A DNA stretch of 17,565 nt from an uncultured Ruminococcus sp. (GTDB lineage: Bacteria; Bacillota; Clostridia; Oscillospirales; Acutalibacteraceae), in NCBI GenBank assembly GCA_951800855.1, contig CATOLC010000005.1:1-17565 (forward strand), in the 5' to 3' direction. Below are positions 1 to 7,811 of this stretch, one piece after another. Below the pieces are notes generated by a model. It worked only from the letters and a program-made list of their open reading frames with translations. It did not search any database and was not told the origin of the DNA. The first letter of the stretch is position 1. Each line of letters begins with the position of its first letter. A program made the position numbers and the translations under genes.

Positions 1-512
1 ATTACTATACAAAAACGGTTTTCGAGTTTATTGATACTGAAAGTGGGGATAATTTGGCAGTTTGTGGGGGTGGAAGGTACGATAATTTATCTCAGGAATT
101 AGGTGGACCAAAGTTAACATCAGTTGCGTTTGGAATAGGAATGGAAAGGTTCCTTTGTGTAATGGACAGACAGAATGTGCAGGTACCGCAAGAATCTCCT
201 TGTGAAATATATATTGCCCCTTTGGGCGAACCGGCGCGCTGTGAATCAATAAAAATCGCTAAAAGCTTAAGACAGTGCGGATTTAAAGCCGAAATTGATC
301 TTGTAGGAAGATTTATAAAGCCGCAGATGAGGTATGCGAATAAACTGAAAGCAAAGTTTACAATGGTTCTTGGTGCGGACGAGATAGACAGCAGAAAAGC
401 CATTTTAAAAAATATGCAGACAGGAACACAGACAAAAATTAATTTAAATGAGAATTTTGTAGAAGAATTTAAAAGAATATTTTATGATTCTCAGGATTCC
501 CAAAAGAATTAA
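1..512 (+). CDS. hisS: Histidyl-tRNA synthetase, 3' part (5' end outside window)
   Basis: Cytoplasmic class II aminoacyl-tRNA synthetase that charges tRNA-His. The gene is cut by the window edge: the reading frame is open from base 3 and the first visible residues read YYTKTVFEF, the histidine-A motif (normally GLDYYTKTVFE). Next come the glycine-rich CGGGRYDNL segment and class II motif 3 (VAFGIGMERFL), which supplies the ATP-binding arginine. The last ~95 residues, starting near CEIYIAPLGE, are the alpha/beta anticodon-binding domain typical of this family. An internal TTG at 54 is not the real start, because the conserved motif extends upstream of it. The stop at 510-512 lies 17 nt before aspS, the usual hisS-aspS pair of Firmicutes, so the two are probably cotranscribed. 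Identification is secure; only the upstream part is missing. Confidence 0.97.
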   Translation, partial: YYTKTVFEFIDTESGDNLAVCGGGRYDNLSQELGGPKLTSVAFGIGMERFLCVMDRQNVQVPQESPCEIYIAPLGEPARCESIKIAKSLRQCGFKAEIDLVGRFIKPQMRYANKLKAKFTMVLGADEIDSRKAILKNMQTGTQTKINLNENFVEEFKRIFYDSQDSQKN

Positions 513-529
513 AGATAGGGGGCGGTGAA

Positions 530-2317
530 GTGAAAAAATTCAATCGGAGTAATTATTGTGGAATGTTTAATGTATCAAATTTAGGGGAAACGGTAACGCT
601 TTACGGTTGGGTACAGAAGAAGCGTGAACTTGGAAAACTTATTTTTATAGATTTGAGGGATAGGACAGGAATAATTCAACTGGCTCTCGATGATTCAGCG
701 GATGAAAACATGTTTGATGTTATTCGTGAGATAAAATCTGAATATATAATTGAGGCAAAAGGGGTTATCAGGGAACGAACGGCAAAAAATAAGAATATTC
801 CAACCGGTGAAATTGAAGTTAAGTTAATTGACGTAAAAATACTATCAGAAGCGCAAACTCCGCCGTTTGAAGTTAGCAAGGTATCTGAGGTAAATGAAGA
901 AACACGCTTAAAGTACCGCTATCTTGAGTTAAGAAATCCTACAGTTCAGGAAAAAATTATTATTCGCCATAAAATAGCAAAATTAGCCCGTGACTACTTT
1001 TATGAAAAAGATTTTATAGAAATAGAAACACCGATTTTGATAAAGTCCACTCCAGAAGGGGCTAGGGATTATCTTGTGCCGTCTAGAGTTTTTAAGGGTA
1101 GGTTTTTTGCACTTCCTCAGTCTCCTCAGCTATACAAGCAGATATCGATGGTTAGCGGATTTGACAGATATATGCAGATAGCTCGCTGTTTCAGAGATGA
1201 GGATCTCCGAGCAGACCGCCAACCAGAGTTTACTCAGATAGATTTAGAAGCCTCTTTTGTGGATATGGAAGACATTATTACATTGGCTGAAGGATTTATA
1301 AAGAAGATTTATAAGGAAATTTTAGATGTAGAAATAAAAACACCGTTTAGAAGAATGCCTTATTCTGAAGCTATGGGGCGGTATGGGTCAGATAAACCGG
1401 ATTTGCGTTTTGGTTTGGAAATTGTGAGTATAGAAGACATTGTACAGAATTGTGAGTTCAAGGTTTTTGCTGAGACAGTTAAAGCAGGAGGAGCGGTTAA
1501 AGGGATAAATGCCAAAGGTCTTTCATCTTTACTAACAAGGCGGGAAATAGATAGCATTACAGAAGAAATGAAAGGCTGTGGAGCTAAAGGACTTGCATTT
1601 ACAAAGATAAATAATGATGGGACTACTTCTTCGAGTTATGAGAAATTTTTTACAGACGATGAAAATAGAAAAATCCGCAAAGAAATGGACGCTGAAAATG
1701 GAGATGTTATCTTTATTGTGGCAGATAAGAGCCAGAGTTTAGTTCAGGAAATTTTAGGTATATTAAGATGCCGGTTAGCTGAAAAGTTCGGTTTAATAAA
1801 AGAAGAACAAGATGATAATGGAAAGATTGTACCGAATCTTTTATGGGTAGTGGATTTTCCGCTTTTTGAATATGATTGTGAAGAGAAAAGATATGTTGCC
1901 AAACACCATCCGTTTACTTCTCCGATAGATGAGGACCTGGAAAAACTAGAAAGTTTTCCGGAGCAAGTTCGAGCTAAAGCTTATGATTTAGTTTTGAACG
2001 GTAATGAAGTTGGTGGAGGTTCTATAAGGATAAATGACCCTAAAATTCAAAATAAAATGTTTAGTGCACTAGGTTTTAGTGAAGAAGAGATTGAAAAGCG
2101 TTTTGGATTTTTAATTGAAGCTTTTAAATATGGTGTTCCTCCGCATGGAGGGCTTGCCTTTGGTTTTGACAGATTGGTTATGCTTATGCTTGGGGCAAAA
2201 AGTATAAGGGAAGTTATAACATTTCCCAAAGTTGCAAGTTCAGCAGAACTTATGACTGATTCTCCGGGAGAAATAGATAAAAATCAGCTTTCTGAGCTTG
2301 GTATAAACCTGCAGTAA
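530..2317 (+). CDS. aspS: Aspartyl-tRNA synthetase
   Basis: Cytoplasmic class IIb synthetase that charges tRNA with aspartate, 595 residues, the usual length for the bacterial type. An N-terminal OB-fold anticodon-binding domain (about 1-110, with GWVQKKRELGKLIFIDLRDR) is followed by the catalytic core carrying motif 2 (ARCFRDEDLRADRQPEFTQ) and motif 3 (GGLAFGFDRLVMLMLG). The bacteria-specific GAD insertion lies at about 300-410 (KVFAETVKAGGAVKGINAKG). The start is GTG at 530, preceded by a G-rich Shine-Dalgarno stretch (about 516-523), and gives MKKFNRSNYCG. The Leu in RELGKL aligns with E. coli Leu30, which is associated with discriminating AspRS, whereas non-discriminating enzymes often have His there; that reading is inference. 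It probably shares a transcript with hisS. I see no convincing terminator directly after the stop. Confidence 0.98.
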   Translation: MKKFNRSNYCGMFNVSNLGETVTLYGWVQKKRELGKLIFIDLRDRTGIIQLALDDSADENMFDVIREIKSEYIIEAKGVIRERTAKNKNIPTGEIEVKLIDVKILSEAQTPPFEVSKVSEVNEETRLKYRYLELRNPTVQEKIIIRHKIAKLARDYFYEKDFIEIETPILIKSTPEGARDYLVPSRVFKGRFFALPQSPQLYKQISMVSGFDRYMQIARCFRDEDLRADRQPEFTQIDLEASFVDMEDIITLAEGFIKKIYKEILDVEIKTPFRRMPYSEAMGRYGSDKPDLRFGLEIVSIEDIVQNCEFKVFAETVKAGGAVKGINAKGLSSLLTRREIDSITEEMKGCGAKGLAFTKINNDGTTSSSYEKFFTDDENRKIRKEMDAENGDVIFIVADKSQSLVQEILGILRCRLAEKFGLIKEEQDDNGKIVPNLLWVVDFPLFEYDCEEKRYVAKHHPFTSPIDEDLEKLESFPEQVRAKAYDLVLNGNEVGGGSIRINDPKIQNKMFSALGFSEEEIEKRFGFLIEAFKYGVPPHGGLAFGFDRLVMLMLGAKSIREVITFPKVASSAELMTDSPGEIDKNQLSELGINLQ

Positions 2318-2678
2318 TAGTTAATTTGCCTTTTGGATGCTACTAATTGCTATTTTATGTGGAAAAATTGATAAATACAAAAATATGCTCATGCTGTAAG
2401 TTTATTATAAAAATTTAATAATTTAAGATGTTTTTGATGAATTTTAAAGAATTCAACTCTTCTGTCTCTGTATTCATTTTCTTCAGTTTATCTATGAGTT
2501 GGCAAAATATTTAGTCAGTTAATTAAAAAATAGATGGTTCTTTGCAAAGTAAAAATTTTAAGGAAAAGAGCCATAAGTGCAATTGAAGTCTCATTCTGGG
2601 CTATTTTTATAATTCTCATTTGAACAATAAAAAATTTTTCATACTAAATGATTTAATCACACAACACACAAATTATGC
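2318..2678. other. AT-rich intergenic region, no gene seen
   Basis: About 360 bases between aspS and the promoter of the small membrane protein. No open frame with a ribosome binding site and no tRNA-like fold is visible on either strand. A weak AGCC/GGCT stem followed by five T residues around 2569-2617 might end the aspS transcript, but the pairing is only about 4 bp with a long loop, so I do not call it a terminator. Confidence 0.5.
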
Positions 2679-2707
2679 TTGAAATAATCTTTTAAATATA
2701 GTATAAT
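2679..2707 (+). promoter_or_regulatory. Sigma-A type promoter for the small membrane protein
   Basis: TTGAAA (2679-2684), a 17-nt spacer and a perfect TATAAT (2702-2707). Transcription should start near 2714, just ahead of the AAAGGAG ribosome binding site, giving almost no leader. Confidence 0.8.
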
Positions 2708-2730
2708 TTACCAGAAAGGAGTTGGTACCT

Positions 2731-3036
2731 ATGGAAGAGACATCATATTTTGATGGAGGGATATTACAGCTCATAGGCTATAGAATACTAGGTTTCATTG
2801 TGACTCTGTTAACCTTGGGGATATGTTTCCCTTGGGCTTGTTGTATGATATATAATTGGGAGACTAAACATACGGTAATAAATGGGAAACGTCTTTATTT
2901 TGATGGTTCGGCTGTTCAATTGTTTGGTTTATGGATTAAATGGGTGCTTTTATCTATTATTACTATCGGAATATATTCATTTTGGATTGGCATATCTTTA
3001 AAAAAGTGGCAGTGCAAACACACACATTTTTGTTAG
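2731..3036 (+). CDS. Small two-repeat membrane protein, DUF898-like
   Basis: A 101-residue integral membrane protein of unknown function. It consists of two similar halves, each with a YFDGG/YFDGS motif, a glutamine-leucine-rich start (ILQLIGYRILG and AVQLFGLWIKW), one hydrophobic helix ending in a TLGI or TIGI turn (VTLLTLGICFPW and LLSIITIGIYSFW), and a basic tail (ETKHTVINGKR and KCKHTHF-like). This internal duplication and the 'TLGIYxxW' signature resemble the DUF898 (YjgN-like) group and the short relatives common in Firmicutes. I chose ATG at 2731 because the AAAGGAG at 2715-2721 sits 9 nt before it; the TTG at 2722 directly abuts that site and cannot be used. The gene is monocistronic, with its own promoter and terminator. 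No biochemical role can be read from the sequence. Confidence 0.85.
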   Translation: MEETSYFDGGILQLIGYRILGFIVTLLTLGICFPWACCMIYNWETKHTVINGKRLYFDGSAVQLFGLWIKWVLLSIITIGIYSFWIGISLKKWQCKHTHFC

Positions 3037-3059
3037 GACTTATATATAAATAAAAAACC

Positions 3060-3098
3060 GCCCGAACTTAGCTAAGTCTAAATCCGGGCTTTTATTTC
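3060..3098 (+). terminator. Intrinsic terminator after the small membrane protein
   Basis: GCCCG (3060-3064) pairs with CGGGC (3085-3089), and the stem continues inward to TTAG/CTAA with two mismatches around a 6-nt loop. It is followed by TTTTATTT. It lies 24 nt after the stop codon. Confidence 0.8.
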
Positions 3099-3707
3099 CA
3101 CTAAAGCTTCAATTAATAGTAATGGATGACCGGTTACAATCTCATCCATTGCTTTTACTGTGTTAATTATTTTTATAATTGAGCGCACAATATACTTTGT
3201 TTTTAGATTTTGCCTAATCTTAAAACTGTATTCTTAATAAATAACTGCCTGAGTTTATTCTCTTTTAAATTACTGCTCTAAAACAAAAAATTTGAAATTT
3301 AAATAAAAATATTCAGAAGAGCACACTAAAAATGTACGAAGGAGCGGACGCAAACCTAGACTCTCAATGGAACATAAACTTCTAGCGACGCTGGAATATC
3401 TGATAGGGCAGTAATTTACACTGATTTTTAAAATAGAAAATGTTATGATTTCAGGCATTTTAAAAAGTCTAAAGTTTAAATAAATGAAAATATTAAAAGC
3501 ATTGGTTGATGTTAGAGTTTAAGGAATTAACAAATTTAACAAAAACTCAAAAATTGTCACTCTATTGTCTTTATAAACGTTTTAGAATTGTTTATGAAAA
3601 ATATTGAAATTGTAGAAGACGCTTTGTTATTAGGTTCTTTAACCTCTGACATTTGCAATCATGAGATTTTATTTTGATTATACGGAAGACCTTTTCCAAA
3701 AATTCAC
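3099..3707. other. Non-coding region with hairpin and possible RNA
   Basis: About 600 bases without a supportable gene. It holds a 9-bp hairpin (AATGGATGA at 3121-3129 with TCATCCATT at 3142-3150, 12-nt loop) followed by a short T stretch, and the nested pairings at 3244-3412 listed separately. The rest (3413-3707) is AT-rich with nothing recognisable. No tRNA, repeat array or insertion sequence is seen. Confidence 0.5.
3244..3412 (+). ncRNA. Candidate structured RNA, unrecognised family
   Basis: Three nested or adjacent helices can be drawn. ACTGCCT (3244-3250) closes with GGGCAGT (3406-3412). TGCTCT (3274-3279) pairs with AGAGCA (3318-3323). AGCG (3343-3346) pairs with CGCT (3389-3392) and encloses CTAGA (3356-3360) with TCTAG (3381-3385). 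The part at 3335-3395 is also GC-richer than its surroundings. I see no clear promoter or terminator, so transcription and strand are uncertain. The pairings could arise by chance in 170 nt. Confidence 0.25.
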
Positions 3708-3736
3708 TTGACTTTATAATGTGTGTATTATATAAT
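3708..3736 (+). promoter_or_regulatory. Strong sigma-A type promoter for the LRR protein gene
   Basis: TTGACT (3708-3713), a 17-nt spacer and a perfect TATAAT (3731-3736). Predicted transcription start is near 3743, leaving a leader of about 215 nt before the GTG start at 3959. Confidence 0.8.
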
Positions 3737-3742
3737 TACAAT

Positions 3743-3958
3743 ACAAATACAATAAAATAAAACAATTAATTTAATAATATAAGTTTTGAGAAATAATATA
3801 AACTTAATTATTTATTGCTTTTTGTAATACTAAAATTTACAGTTTGATTGCGGTTTTGGGGTGAAATATTGAATAGGCAATTTGCAATTAGGGGACGAAG
3901 TCCCTAGGATATTAAAATGTTAGGCTATAGTTAGAGGATTAAATAAAGGAGGATAATA
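3743..3958 (+). promoter_or_regulatory. Long 5' leader of the LRR protein gene
   Basis: The leader is AT-rich up to about 3840, then more structured. ATTGC (3847-3851) can pair with either of two GCAAT copies (3877-3881 or 3884-3888), and TAGGGGAC-GAA-GTCCCTA (3889-3906) forms a tight hairpin with one bulged G. No T-run follows the hairpin, so it is not a terminator. It does not match a riboswitch class I recognise. A strong AAAGGAGG site ends the leader. Regulation through this leader is inference. Confidence 0.4.
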
Positions 3959-6838
3959 GTGAAAAAATTTTTAAAAGTTTGTTGTGTATTGTCATTGGCG
4001 GGTCTTGGCTTCTTACCACATGCTGAGGCAATGAAAACTGCTAAGGTGAAAACTACCAACCGTCCTAAAGCACCTAAAATCTCTCAACAAAATCAAAACA
4101 ATGACAATATACCAACAGTGTGCGACCAATGCGCACTTCTTGCGCAGAATTACTTGAAAGAAGAAGTATTTAAGAATCAATTAAGTAGCGGGAGCCAGCA
4201 GGAGAAGGATGCAGCAGCAAAGAAAATAGATGTTACGGTAGCATATGTAAACAAGGCGTTGCGGGAACTTGCGACGAATAAACAAAATATTCATTTGGAT
4301 ACGGACCCAGATGTATATCTGGATCCAAGGATTTGTGAGACAATATATGTGGGGGTACAAAATCTAGATTTGACGAGATATAAACCCTATCTACTTCAGC
4401 AGGTGTACCACCAACTGCAAATATCTCTAAAATATGATGAAATGGTAGCATTAAAATACCTAAAATCCAATACTCCAGAAGGACGAGAAAGAGCAGCAAG
4501 AATACGGGACTGCTTAAAAAGCGGTCAAGGTGTCTGCAAAGATTTTTCGCTTGTGTTGAAGGAGTTTGGGCTGAAATTAGGCTTTACGGCAAATGAGATA
4601 GGTTTATTCCACATTACTCCTGCACATGATAAAAACACACCTGGGCATGTAACAGTCATTTATAAGGATGAAAAGGAAACTTTAAGGCTAGCTGATTTAA
4701 CAGTTGTTGGTGAAGATGGAAACAGAGAATGTTCAACTTTAAAAAATTTCCTTCTCAATGATGGGGATTTCTTTGGGGACAAAGACATATATACAATTGA
4801 ATGGGCGGATGACAAAAAAGTAAGCCATGAAAACATTTATACAACTTTAAAGATAAAAAACCCGCATCATGTTGATAGCTGGATCAATTGTGACGAGCAG
4901 AACAAAACGATAACTGTTGGAAATAAGTACCTCAAGAGATTGCCCACGGAATTTAGTACACAATTAAAATCCTATTTGGGCGAAAATATAACGAAATATA
5001 AAACAATTAAGCTAAGCAAATATATAACTGAAATAGAGCCAGGGGCATTGCAGGGTTTTTCTACAATAGAAACACTTGATATGGGAGAAACTGGAATATC
5101 AAAGCTTGGTCAGGATAGTATACATAATTTTAAAAATCTAAAACACCTGATTCTTCCTAGCAAATTGCTACAAGTGGAGAAGAGTGCGATTACTGCGGTA
5201 CTTAACCAAAGTCCTGGAATTGAAATTTTAAATGCTGAAGGCTCTGAGTGGGGAAAATGTCATAAATTTGATAAAGCAAATATTATAAACAGACAAAATA
5301 TGTTAGGTAGCGACAGCATCTTTGCTCTTCCTGCAAGATCAGCGTACACTATAAGTGAACTTGAAGGAACTAACAGGGATGCAATCGAACAATCAGTAAG
5401 TTATGATAAAAATAAAAATATGCTAACAATTGGAATTGGTATGCAGGAAATTGACCGCTCATATTTGGCACAATTGCAATTATTAAACTATGATGTTAGA
5501 AATGTAAAAATAAGTAGCTCCGTAGCAAGGTTAGCCAAACGTACTTTTGAAAATATGGATTTTGATACATTAGACTTTAGTGAAATAGATCCTGATATTT
5601 CTTTCAACAACTGTGACCTAATGGGATCTACTAAAATCAAAAACTTTATCCTCCCTAATAGGTACAATGGGAGTGAACCTTTATTCTGTGATGTATACGA
5701 CGGAAAAGCTAAAATTGCCGAGAAAATTGAAATCGATAATATTACAGGGCCTTTCAGTGGCGTATCGATTTTGCCGTTTTACGCCGTTAATAACGCAAAA
5801 TTAAATATTACGCAAGAGAGTATGCCAAAACTCAAAATTAGTGATAACACTATTCTAACCATAGAAAATAACACAGCTGATATTTTTAGGCCGATACATA
5901 TGAACACTATTTTGAAGCTTATTGAGGATGTACCAAGAATACGAAATATTAAGAAAATAGTACTGGAAGGTCAATGGAGTAATGCGGAGAGTAGCAGCAA
6001 AAATCTGTTTTATGTGCTCCCCAAGGGAGTAGAAGTACTTCAATTTACCAATTATACGTTTAGGAGCGACCACTACCTCCCCGCTGTATTTCCACTAGGA
6101 GATAAAGCAATTTTAATGTTGCCTTTTAAAGATTATTATTGCAAAAAGATTATCGGCTTTTATTGCAAAGATTATTATTGCAAAAGTATTATCGGCTTTT
6201 ATTGCAAGGAAAAGTTTGTATTTACTAAGAATTTAACGGTTCAGGATACCTCTAATCTGGAAGAGGATAAAATTAAAGAAATGTATGCATTCGATTTAGA
6301 GCAAGATGGAAAAATAGTAAAGTTTACTGGGGGACATTGCTCGATAATCGATACAGACACTCTATTTGCAATACTTCGCGGGAAAGGGCAAAACCCAACT
6401 TGCTATAAATTTGGAGAAAACACAGAATACGTAAACTTTTTATCATCACATATTTATTTACCTGAATTTAAAGATAATGGCAGTATATCGCATATAGTAG
6501 AAGATCTTAAAGGAGAATACATGCTTCCGTTTTGTCCGAAGGCGTTTATATTTGATTCTGAGAAAATTACCATCGAAAGTTTATGCCCTAGTCTAGGCCA
6601 CAAATTCAGTACACTTGAGACTAAATTCGGCTACATGGAAACTATCCCTAAAGACTCCAGTAGCGTAAATGCAATTTTGGATCTTTTCCGTGCCCCGAAT
6701 CTACTTGAAACAACAGAAGAGGCAAAAAGCAAATGGCTGAGCGCCTATGGGGCACAAAACTCGGCTTTAGCAAGGCGAATAGATGCCCTGCCATGCATAG
6801 CTGATGAAAGCGCTTTTATTAGTGCTCACAATCTGTAA
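3959..6838 (+). CDS. Secreted transglutaminase-like/leucine-rich repeat protein
   Basis: A 959-residue predicted extracellular protein. The start is GTG at 3959 with AAAGGAGG 6 nt upstream. A signal peptide follows (MKKF, hydrophobic VCCVLSLAGLGFL, cleavage probably near HAEA, residue 24). A low-complexity linker and a helical region occupy about 30-180. A transglutaminase-like (papain-fold) domain follows, with the triad Cys193 (GVCKDFS), His230 (PGHVTVIY) and Asp246 (LRLADLT). From about residue 310 there are irregular leucine-rich repeats of the BspA/LRR_5 type (ITEIEPGALQGFSTIETLDM; FKNLKHLILP), continuing to near residue 700. Residues 724-749 are a 13-residue Cys/Tyr-rich unit duplicated in tandem. 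No LPXTG motif or C-terminal membrane helix is present, so it is probably released or held non-covalently. Transglutaminase-like domains can be proteases, deamidases or cross-linkers, and the substrate cannot be inferred. It is a single-gene transcript convergent with the phage cassette. Confidence 0.8.
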   Translation: MKKFLKVCCVLSLAGLGFLPHAEAMKTAKVKTTNRPKAPKISQQNQNNDNIPTVCDQCALLAQNYLKEEVFKNQLSSGSQQEKDAAAKKIDVTVAYVNKALRELATNKQNIHLDTDPDVYLDPRICETIYVGVQNLDLTRYKPYLLQQVYHQLQISLKYDEMVALKYLKSNTPEGRERAARIRDCLKSGQGVCKDFSLVLKEFGLKLGFTANEIGLFHITPAHDKNTPGHVTVIYKDEKETLRLADLTVVGEDGNRECSTLKNFLLNDGDFFGDKDIYTIEWADDKKVSHENIYTTLKIKNPHHVDSWINCDEQNKTITVGNKYLKRLPTEFSTQLKSYLGENITKYKTIKLSKYITEIEPGALQGFSTIETLDMGETGISKLGQDSIHNFKNLKHLILPSKLLQVEKSAITAVLNQSPGIEILNAEGSEWGKCHKFDKANIINRQNMLGSDSIFALPARSAYTISELEGTNRDAIEQSVSYDKNKNMLTIGIGMQEIDRSYLAQLQLLNYDVRNVKISSSVARLAKRTFENMDFDTLDFSEIDPDISFNNCDLMGSTKIKNFILPNRYNGSEPLFCDVYDGKAKIAEKIEIDNITGPFSGVSILPFYAVNNAKLNITQESMPKLKISDNTILTIENNTADIFRPIHMNTILKLIEDVPRIRNIKKIVLEGQWSNAESSSKNLFYVLPKGVEVLQFTNYTFRSDHYLPAVFPLGDKAILMLPFKDYYCKKIIGFYCKDYYCKSIIGFYCKEKFVFTKNLTVQDTSNLEEDKIKEMYAFDLEQDGKIVKFTGGHCSIIDTDTLFAILRGKGQNPTCYKFGENTEYVNFLSSHIYLPEFKDNGSISHIVEDLKGEYMLPFCPKAFIFDSEKITIESLCPSLGHKFSTLETKFGYMETIPKDSSSVNAILDLFRAPNLLETTEEAKSKWLSAYGAQNSALARRIDALPCIADESAFISAHNL
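6128..6205 (+). repeat. 39-bp tandem duplication within the LRR protein gene
   Basis: Two adjacent 39-nt units, 6128-6166 and 6167-6205, differ at only two positions (one codon, AAG versus AGT). They encode KDYYCKKIIGFYC and KDYYCKSIIGFYC in frame. The near-identity suggests a recent duplication. Confidence 0.95.
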
Positions 6839-6888
6839 ATGAGATTACAGACCACTGGAATAAGAGTCTCTAAGGAGAAGAAAAAATC

Positions 6889-6915
6889 AAGACCACGACT
6901 TTTAGGCGTGGTCTT
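6889..6915. terminator. Bidirectional terminator between convergent genes
   Basis: AAGACCACG (6889-6897) pairs perfectly with CGTGGTCTT (6907-6915) around a 9-nt loop. On the plus strand it is followed by TATTGAATTT. On the minus strand the continuation is GATTTTTTC, a better U-tract. It can therefore end both the LRR protein transcript and the phage-cassette transcript. Confidence 0.8.
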
Positions 6916-6928
6916 TATTGAATTTGAA

Positions 6929-7348
6929 TTATATTAAATTTTTAATGTAGTTTTTCTTAATGTAGTCTATTTTTTCCAAAGAGGACTTATTAAATTTTGC
7001 TGCTTTCTTTGCCAAGTTTTCATACTGAGAATATGTACTTTTAAGCTCTTCTGGTGTTAAGGTCATTATTACAGAGAGACCATCGATAAAAACTCGTTCA
7101 TTTTCTTTATTATATAAACACAAAGATATTATACATGCTTGTTCACATATTTTTTTGCATAAATTTGCATCAAATCCTTGATTTGTTAATTTATCAACGA
7201 GATTCCTGCAAGCAAGATCGCACTTTAAAAATTCATATACTGACAAAAGCTTAATACCGAAACTCCTTCCTGACATTACAATGGGTTCAAGTTGAATTGA
7301 CTTTTGATTATCTGCGTTTGCTGAATTGATATAAACTTTATTTGACAT
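6929..7348 (-). CDS. Unassigned protein at end of phage cassette, possibly tail-assembly-chaperone-like
   Basis: 139 residues, last gene of the cassette. The ATG at 7348 is preceded by GAGAGGA about 10 nt upstream. The protein has a short polar N-terminus, a beta-like start (KSIQLEPIVMSGRSFGIKLLSVYEF) and a mostly helical body with clustered cysteines (CDLACRNL, CKKICEQACIISLC). It ends with a basic tail. The pattern 'defined start, helical body, ENERVFIDG, LTPEELKSTYSQYENL' resembles small tail-assembly chaperones in overall design, but this is a weak impression from shape, not a recognised motif. No programmed-frameshift extension is possible, because the -1 frame stops quickly and the bidirectional terminator follows. 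A head-associated or cargo role is equally possible. Confidence 0.55.
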   Translation of the reverse strand: MSNKVYINSANADNQKSIQLEPIVMSGRSFGIKLLSVYEFLKCDLACRNLVDKLTNQGFDANLCKKICEQACIISLCLYNKENERVFIDGLSVIMTLTPEELKSTYSQYENLAKKAAKFNKSSLEKIDYIKKNYIKNLI

Positions 7349-7414
7349 AAAATCTTCGTCCTCTCAATTTGTAAGCATTCTAATTTTTGTCTTATTTGCC
7401 TTTAATATTTGCTT

Positions 7415-7789
7415 TTATAAATATTGTTTTACTCCTCTAAAAACAAAGCCCGCATCTTTTAAAATATCAATTATATTTAAGCGGGCGTTTTCCCAAGCTG
7501 TCTTAGCGACAGAAATTGCAACTTTTTTTTCTGTAAGGTCTTCATTACTAAATGTAGCTATTGGCGGTGCATATATCTCTCTATAGTTGCAAAGTGCATA
7601 TTTGTAAAAAGCCAGAGCTGCAGCAGCTGTGTTAAGTCTGTCTTCATTTTCTTTAGTATCAGAGTTATCCTTAATTTGTATTTTTATCTCAGAAATTGCT
7701 TCTTCGCATAGATTTAGCCATTTTGAAGAGGAATCAAATTCTTTTCCTAGTCTCTCAGCAAATTTTTTAAAAATCTTTTCTACATTCAT
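7415..7789 (-). CDS. Putative head-completion/head-tail adaptor protein
   Basis: 124 residues. ATG at 7789 with GGAGAG about 8 nt upstream; starts 22 nt after the capsid gene. The protein appears all-helical: an amphipathic N-terminal helix, then KWLNLCEEAISEIKIQI, then an alanine-rich helix (RLNTAAAALAFYKYALCNYRE) and a C-terminal helix ending in DAGFVFRGVKQYL. Small helical proteins directly downstream of the major capsid gene in HK97-type phages normally form the first connector ring (gp6-like) under the portal. Position and helical make-up support that role here, but no diagnostic motif is visible, so the assignment is by context. Confidence 0.6.
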   Translation of the reverse strand: MNVEKIFKKFAERLGKEFDSSSKWLNLCEEAISEIKIQIKDNSDTKENEDRLNTAAAALAFYKYALCNYREIYAPPIATFSNEDLTEKKVAISVAKTAWENARLNIIDILKDAGFVFRGVKQYL

Positions 7790-7811
7790 TTAAAAATCTC
7801 TCCAAAGTTGT

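Noticed and set aside
3078..3233. A minus-strand open stretch of about 50 codons with protein-like composition (it includes KAMDEIVTGHPLLLIEALVE).
   Set aside because: No start codon with a ribosome binding site, a stop inside the terminator stem of the neighbouring gene, and no recognisable family. It might be a gene remnant, but chance is as likely.
3270..3458. A minus-strand ORF of 62 codons.
   Set aside because: Cysteine/serine/leucine-rich random-looking translation without a ribosome binding site, lying opposite the candidate RNA helices.
6955..6985. A run of six A residues near the end of the last cassette gene on the minus strand, a possible slippery site as in tail-assembly chaperones.
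   Set aside because: The -1 frame meets a stop within about five codons and a terminator follows, so there is no extension to make.
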